From Actinomycetes bacterium (GTDB taxonomy: Bacteria > Planctomycetota > Phycisphaerae > JAACET01), in contig DAOVKO010000013.1 in assembly GCA_030631725.1 (NCBI GenBank), forward strand, positions 1-17,629: a stretch of DNA of 17,629 nucleotides. The letters run 5' to 3'. The position numbers and the translations under genes are program-made. Numbering within the stretch: position 1 is the first letter of the stretch; every line of letters starts with the position of its first letter. The notes under the pieces were generated by a model. That model saw nothing but the letters and a program-made list of their open reading frames with translations. It was not told the DNA's origin and did no database searches. This document shows positions 13,880-17,629 of the stretch, one piece after another.

Positions 13880-13927
13880 ACGCTGGGCTGCTCGGGAGGT
13901 GGTTTGGCCCCATCGAGGCGGCGGTGA
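13880..13927 (+). pseudogene. Orphan PEP-CTERM tail remnant 3
   Basis: The frame ends AETLGCSGGGLAPSRRR, stop, against the canonical PATLGLLLVGGLALLRRR. DNA blocks ACGCTGGG, GGTGGTTTGGCCC and the AGGCGGCGG-TGA end are shared with typical PEP-CTERM 3' ends; small deletions explain the damaged middle. No gene body or start precedes it, only 70 bases of unremarkable sequence after the 58-residue gene. Confidence 0.5.
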
Positions 13928-13972
13928 TCGGCCCAGCTCCTCATTCAGCTCGCCTCAGTTCTTGGGGCAAGA

Positions 13973-15331
13973 TCATTGCAATTCCGAGACCAAAAATGCC
14001 CTTTTACCCGAAGGTAGCGGGTCTATGCGATCCACTATCCTGATTTGAAAAGCCACATCAGGCCCAAGCCGCTCCCTGAACACTGAACGAATCCTTGCTT
14101 CTTCATCCTTGCTCAGTGCTGCCGCCAAAACTAAGCGCACATCAATCCGATCCAGTTTCCGCTGAACCACCTGAAATTGCCGCACTTTTTCAATGCCGTA
14201 AAAAGCGGACAAACCAAAGGCGCCATGAATTCTACCGCCTCCAGGCGTTGAAATGAAATCCATTTCACGACCTGATACCTCCCGCAGACGCAGCGAATTT
14301 CGGCCACAGCTGCACAGCCGGCGGGTCATAATCCCCACATCGCCGATCTGATAGCGAATCAGTGGACAGTCCGGCTCGCCCAAGGTGGTAACCAGAATAT
14401 CCCCTTGTTGATCCCAAATGGGCTCCAGCGAACCCGGGTTTACCACTTCGATGAGGTTGTGGGTGAATGCCATATGCAGACCCGTGTGGGCTTCACATTC
14501 AAAGCCCATGAGGCCGACTTCCCAGCTGCCGTATCTATTAAAAATGGGCTTGCCGAAAACTTCGTCTATCTGCAAGCGCATTGGCTCACTAAGTGTCTCG
14601 GCACTGCTTATGATGCTCTTGGAGGGATAGTCCGGACAGAGCCGATTGCTCTTCAGAAAACGGGCCATTTCAAATACAGCGCCTGCATAGGCTATAATGA
14701 TGTCGGGCCGGTAACGGCTAAGTTTAAGATGGTATTCGCCCTTGCGGGCCTCGCTCATATCGTAGGAGTTATACAATCTCTGGTTTTTGCGCAAACTCCT
14801 CAGTGGAGGGGGTGGGGACAAAGGACGAACAGTGCTGAGCACACGGGGCGGCGCACCCCACAGTAAGGCAATACGATGGCCCGGTTTCCATCCGGCAATA
14901 GTGTCGGAATGAGTCACGGCAGCCGCCTTGGATTGCCCATACTCTCGGCCGTGATAAAACGTTTTATTATGTCCGGTCGAGCCTCCGCTGGCACCAAGAC
15001 GCAGGTTACTCTTCTCGACGTCCTTTGCTACAAGTTCATCCCGCCTTTCTTGTAGCATCTGCTGGCTTAGAACAGGCCACTTCGGCCAATACTTCTCCGC
15101 TTGCTGGGGATCCCAGCCCCTTTCGGCAAAGAGCCGCGAATAATACGGTACCATCTGGGCAGCCCGGCGCAATAGAACCGTGAGCCTTTCCTGGCTGTAC
15201 TGCTCAATCCGCTCTCTCGACCAGCGGTGGGCTCTTTCGGTCTCGTCTGCTTCCCTGCGGCTTCGCCTCCTTCGCCGAGACCCGCAGTAGTACCAAAGCC
15301 ACGAGATTGCACGATTTGCAAAACTCTGCAA
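13973..15331 (-). CDS. CapK/PaaK-type adenylate-forming enzyme
   Basis: A 452-residue protein of the phenylacetate-CoA ligase/CapK branch of the AMP-binding superfamily, which activates a carboxylate with ATP. Visible landmarks: YYSRLFAERGWDP near 63-75, the phosphate-binding loop GASGGSTGHNK at 113-123, SSAETLSEP and NRYGSWEVGLMG in the middle, the hinge region CPLIRYQIGDVG, and CSCGRNSLRLREVSGREMDF. CapK-like members are common in capsule and exopolysaccharide loci, which fits the glycosyltransferase and methyltransferase nearby. The start is TTG at 15331 with AAGG about nine bases upstream; no ATG or GTG is available before the in-frame stop, so the N-terminus is uncertain and slightly short. 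A run of arginines (RRRRRSRR) at 19-26 is unusual. The substrate cannot be deduced. Confidence 0.8.
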   Translation of the reverse strand: MQSFANRAISWLWYYCGSRRRRRSRREADETERAHRWSRERIEQYSQERLTVLLRRAAQMVPYYSRLFAERGWDPQQAEKYWPKWPVLSQQMLQERRDELVAKDVEKSNLRLGASGGSTGHNKTFYHGREYGQSKAAAVTHSDTIAGWKPGHRIALLWGAPPRVLSTVRPLSPPPPLRSLRKNQRLYNSYDMSEARKGEYHLKLSRYRPDIIIAYAGAVFEMARFLKSNRLCPDYPSKSIISSAETLSEPMRLQIDEVFGKPIFNRYGSWEVGLMGFECEAHTGLHMAFTHNLIEVVNPGSLEPIWDQQGDILVTTLGEPDCPLIRYQIGDVGIMTRRLCSCGRNSLRLREVSGREMDFISTPGGGRIHGAFGLSAFYGIEKVRQFQVVQRKLDRIDVRLVLAAALSKDEEARIRSVFRERLGPDVAFQIRIVDRIDPLPSGKRAFLVSELQ

Positions 15332-15507
15332 CGTTCTTTCCCTTATCAGGAGGACCTGCCGTCTCGCTATTTACGGCAATTCTTAAGGCTTTGCTTGACC
15401 TCTCCAGACTCGCCAAATGGCCCTCTCTCAGTGACCTGCTCTGCAAACGGTACCACAAGTCAAGTTAGGCGTCCACGCCCACCATCCGTTCCTCCCCCAT
15501 CCTACCC

Positions 15508-15527
15508 GATTCCGCGGGGGGATGACA
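15508..15527. repeat. Degenerate REP-like palindrome
   Basis: GATTCC...GGGATGACAG repeats the outer bases of the element at 4590-4615, but the middle is shortened (CGCGGG). It lies in the gap 15332-15784, which otherwise holds a PEP-CTERM remnant and a promoter; no gene is supported there. Confidence 0.35.
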
Positions 15528-15622
15528 GGGCCTTGCTGGAATTGGTCTGAAGTCTTGGCCGCATAACAAAGGGGGCAGTCGTCAAGCCAGCCGCTTTGAA
15601 AAAGCAGCGTTTTCTGCCGGGA

Positions 15623-15697
15623 TTAGGCCGGACATCTGCGCCTCAGCAGGGCCAAGCCGTCCACCAGCAACAGAGCCAGCGTTTACGGCTCAGACAC
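15623..15697 (-). pseudogene. Orphan PEP-CTERM tail remnant 4, with internal stop
   Basis: On the minus strand the frame reads VSEP, stop, TLALLLVDGLALLRRR, CPA, stop. Against VPEPATLALLLVGGLALLRRR, the differences are Pro to Ser, Ala to a TAA stop (15685-15683) and Gly to Asp. The alignment is ungapped over about 20 positions, so this is the clearest of the remnants. A premature stop in the middle shows it cannot act as a sorting signal. No gene body is attached. Confidence 0.65.
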
Positions 15698-15717
15698 AGA
15701 CTTTGGTCGTCTGGGAT

Positions 15718-15755
15718 AGTTGGACATGGCGGTCCAACTTAGAAAGTGGTACAAT
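15718..15755 (+). promoter_or_regulatory. Promoter with an 8-bp dyad, methyltransferase gene
   Basis: AGTTGGAC (15718-15725) and GTCCAACT (15732-15739) form a perfect eight-base dyad around ATGGCG. An extended -10, TGGTACAAT, follows (TACAAT 15750-15755), and then CTGTGGGT. Transcription would start near 15762. The dyad covers the -35 position, where no consensus box is seen. Confidence 0.5.
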
Positions 15756-15784
15756 CTGTGGGTCCACATCAGAGATGCCATAAA

Positions 15785-16510
15785 ATGTGCGAAATGAATC
15801 AAACCGCCCAAGACTACAGTGCTAAGCTCAATATAGAAGGAACCAGAGGTACTTGGATAGAGAACAGAAGAAAAATCGACTATGTCCTGTGGAGGATTCA
15901 AAAACACCTAAAAGGGGCCTTAACTGCCTGTGACATAGGTGTTGGCGATGGTTATCTACTGACTCGGCTGAACGCCGCTGGCTTAAGGGTCACCGGAATT
16001 GACATTTCTAGTTATTCCGTAAACTACCTCAGAGATGATTTCAGAAGGAAGGGCTTGGATATTAGATTAATCGAGGGCGATATTTCCAATATTAAACTTG
16101 AAGAAAATCAGTTTGATATAGTTACCTGCCTCGATGTATTGGAACATATTCCCGGACACAATCTAAGGCTAGCGATTGAAACACTCACACAATGCATTGT
16201 AAACGGCGGTCTACTAATTGGAACGTTACCCTTTCGAGAGGATCTAAGTAAAAAAATGGTGATGTGTCCTAAATGCAGGCACAAGTTTCACAGCATCGGT
16301 CACTTTCATTCATTTCAGACTTCTGAAGAAATAACCAAGCTCCTAGAACCAGAGTTCACAGTACTAGAAATGGCCGAATTGCCTTCAAATTTGTTGCGGT
16401 CAAACATATTAACCTACGGCATCATGTTATTAAAATCCGCGAAATATGTAGTCTGCAGAAAGAAGAGGAAGAGAACCATCTGTTTTGTTGCAAGATTGAG
16501 CAAGTCGTAG
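15785..16510 (+). CDS. Class I SAM-dependent methyltransferase
   Basis: A 241-residue cytoplasmic methyltransferase. The SAM-binding motif I is CDIGVGDGYLLTRL near residues 49-62, the acidic end of strand 2 is VTGIDISSYS, motif III/IV is FDIVTCLDVLEHIPG near 109-123, and post-motif NGGLLIGTLPFRED follows. CPKCRHKFHSIGHFHSF near 160-176 carries a Cys-x-x-Cys and several His, possibly binding zinc. Such enzymes near glycosyltransferases often methylate sugars, but the substrate is not visible. The frame opens at a GTG (15746) that overlaps the predicted -10 box, so ATG 15785 is preferred; ATG 15794 is also possible, and neither has a strong ribosome-binding site. The coding sequence looks more AT-rich than its neighbours, a hint of transfer. 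Confidence 0.75.
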   Translation: MCEMNQTAQDYSAKLNIEGTRGTWIENRRKIDYVLWRIQKHLKGALTACDIGVGDGYLLTRLNAAGLRVTGIDISSYSVNYLRDDFRRKGLDIRLIEGDISNIKLEENQFDIVTCLDVLEHIPGHNLRLAIETLTQCIVNGGLLIGTLPFREDLSKKMVMCPKCRHKFHSIGHFHSFQTSEEITKLLEPEFTVLEMAELPSNLLRSNILTYGIMLLKSAKYVVCRKKRKRTICFVARLSKS

Positions 16511-16786
16511 GGGTATCGCCAGTGAGCAGGGGATATGTTGTCGCGTCCGTAAGATGTCGATCCCGGATTCCTATGGTCGCGACGGTGCAGTACCTAGCAA
16601 TAGCTGAGTTGACGTGAACCCTATTTATTGATCTATTCTGAATGCTGGCCCAGTAGTACTCGCACTTGCCCCTATCTGTCCGTAGCACAAGCGGAATAAG
16701 CACAAGAAAATTCCCGAAAGTCTCCTTTCCCTCCGACTCACAGTATACTCATGAACACAGCCGTAACGCCCAGCGGTCTTTTGTCC

Positions 16787-17629
16787 TTAGCGCTCGATGA
16801 CTGATTGATACAAGCCCAGGTACAGTTTTGCGATCTTTTCCATGGAGTGCTCTTGAGCAACTCGCCGTGCATTCTGTTCATAACTTGATAGATCAGTGTT
16901 GAGCATTTTTTGCAATCCGCTGGCCAATGCCGTGGGGTTATCCGGTTCGACAAGCAAGCCGTCTTCCCCACTGGTCAGGAGTTCAGGCAGGCCCCCGACC
17001 GCCGTTGCCAAAACCGCTTTTCCGTAGCTCATTGCTTCAAGAACAGAATTCGGCAATCCTTCTGCCCTGGAAGGCTTGACAAAGAAGCTGCAATTAGATA
17101 GCAGCCATGCTTTTTTGCTATCCCAGACCTGCCCGATGCATAGAACACGATCTTCGAGCTTATGAGCATTGATCTGCTGGAGAATTCTTTCTTTTTCTCT
17201 TCCGTCACCAGCCAGCACCATCAGCGGCAGAGTCTTGCCTTGGTCCCTGAGGAGTTTTAGGGCATCAATTAACAAATCCAGGCCCTTATCCCGGTGCAGC
17301 CGCCCAAGTACTAAAAGGAAGGTCTGGTTTTCCAGGCAGGCAAAGGCAGGGGGCGTGAGCTTAGGCGACGAATCGGGTTCTGGGATCTCCACACCATTAT
17401 GTATCACTTGGGTCCTAACGCTGTTGTTGGTTATGATAGATACCTCTTCAGCCAGCTGCCTGCTCACCGAGGTAACGGCTTGAGCATGTTTGAGGGCCCA
17501 TATGATCCTCCTCCGCGACAGCCACCATTGACGTGGGCGAGCGTGTGGGTACATATCACTTCCCCGACAGGAGACCACAACGGGGATATTGTGGCGTCGG
17601 GCCCAGCGTACTGCGACATAACCCGGCAA
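16787..17629 (-). CDS. Family 4 glycosyltransferase, 5' end outside window
   Basis: The last 280 residues of a GT-B fold glycosyltransferase of the GT4 (glycosyl transferase group 1) family. Visible are the end of the N-terminal domain (NIPVVVSCRGSDMYPHARPR, VTSVSRQLAEEV, VIHNGVEIPEPD) and the complete C-terminal domain: LLVLGRLHRDKGLDLLIDAL, VLAGDGREKERI, and the nucleotide-sugar site PSRAEGLPNSVLEAMSYGKA with GGLPELLTSGEDGLLVEPDN. The E...E signature is kept (PSRAEGLPNSVLEA). The frame runs to the last base of the window; family members are about 370-400 residues, so roughly 100 residues are missing. It probably transfers a sugar during exopolysaccharide synthesis. Its stop at 16787-16789 is followed by a 276-base gap without a supported gene. 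Confidence 0.85.
   Translation of the reverse strand: MPGYVAVRWARRHNIPVVVSCRGSDMYPHARPRQWWLSRRRIIWALKHAQAVTSVSRQLAEEVSIITNNSVRTQVIHNGVEIPEPDSSPKLTPPAFACLENQTFLLVLGRLHRDKGLDLLIDALKLLRDQGKTLPLMVLAGDGREKERILQQINAHKLEDRVLCIGQVWDSKKAWLLSNCSFFVKPSRAEGLPNSVLEAMSYGKAVLATAVGGLPELLTSGEDGLLVEPDNPTALASGLQKMLNTDLSSYEQNARRVAQEHSMEKIAKLYLGLYQSVIER

Noticed and set aside
15204..15458. 84-codon minus-strand frame overlapping the CapK-like start, considered as a frameshifted N-terminus
   Set aside because: Its residues do not resemble the N-terminus of the family; the TTG at 15331 with AAGG upstream is a simpler explanation.
1..17629. CRISPR arrays, tRNA or rRNA genes, intact insertion sequences
   Set aside because: No regularly spaced repeats, no tRNA-like cloverleaf or rRNA segments and no transposase motifs were seen on reading both strands.

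Overview
The window looks like a piece of a planctomycete chromosome, probably from the Phycisphaerae/Sedimentisphaerales side. This rests on a HAF-repeat protein with a textbook PEP-CTERM tail, several remnants of such tails between genes, a beta-barrel protein with a planctomycete-style N-terminus, many lipoproteins, and loosely packed, strand-switching genes. The taxonomy is an inference; there is no rRNA or marker gene to settle it.

Layout. (1) 1-2032, plus strand: the last 25 codons of an unidentified gene, then pdxA (vitamin B6) and a panB-family gene (pantothenate/CoA), closely spaced. (2) 2033-3508: a promoter, a long structured leader with a terminator-like hairpin, and a secreted HAF-repeat/PEP-CTERM protein. 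(3) 3654-4299, minus: a PIN-domain protein followed by an overlapping 59-residue partner, a possible toxin-antitoxin-like pair. (4) 4300-4630: a promoter, two decayed PEP-CTERM tails and a REP-like palindrome. (5) 4631-8636, minus: a translationally coupled operon of a DUF4416 protein, a MraY/WecA-family sugar-phosphate transferase and a polytopic O-antigen-ligase-like protein with C-terminal TPRs. (6) 8742-12482, minus: three exported proteins (a lipoprotein of unknown family, a membrane-anchored protein with a CBM9-like domain, and a PQQ-propeller-like lipoprotein), each with its own similar promoter-like element. (7) 12731-13807, plus: an outer-membrane beta-barrel protein and a 58-residue protein. 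(8) 13973-17629: a CapK/PaaK-type adenylate-forming enzyme (minus), a SAM methyltransferase (plus) and the 3' part of a family-4 glycosyltransferase (minus, cut by the window edge).

The WecA-like enzyme, O-antigen ligase-like protein, CapK-like enzyme, methyltransferase and glycosyltransferase point to extracellular polysaccharide synthesis. PEP-CTERM proteins are known to co-occur with exopolysaccharide loci and exosortase, so these parts may serve one surface programme, although no exosortase gene is visible here.

The most unusual signals are non-coding: four orphan PEP-CTERM tail remnants in gaps between genes, a recurring promoter-like element (small dyad followed by a TATAAT/TAGAAT box) in front of several envelope genes, a near-identical 35-bp promoter/5'-UTR segment at two loci, and a three-part inverted repeat between two divergent promoters.
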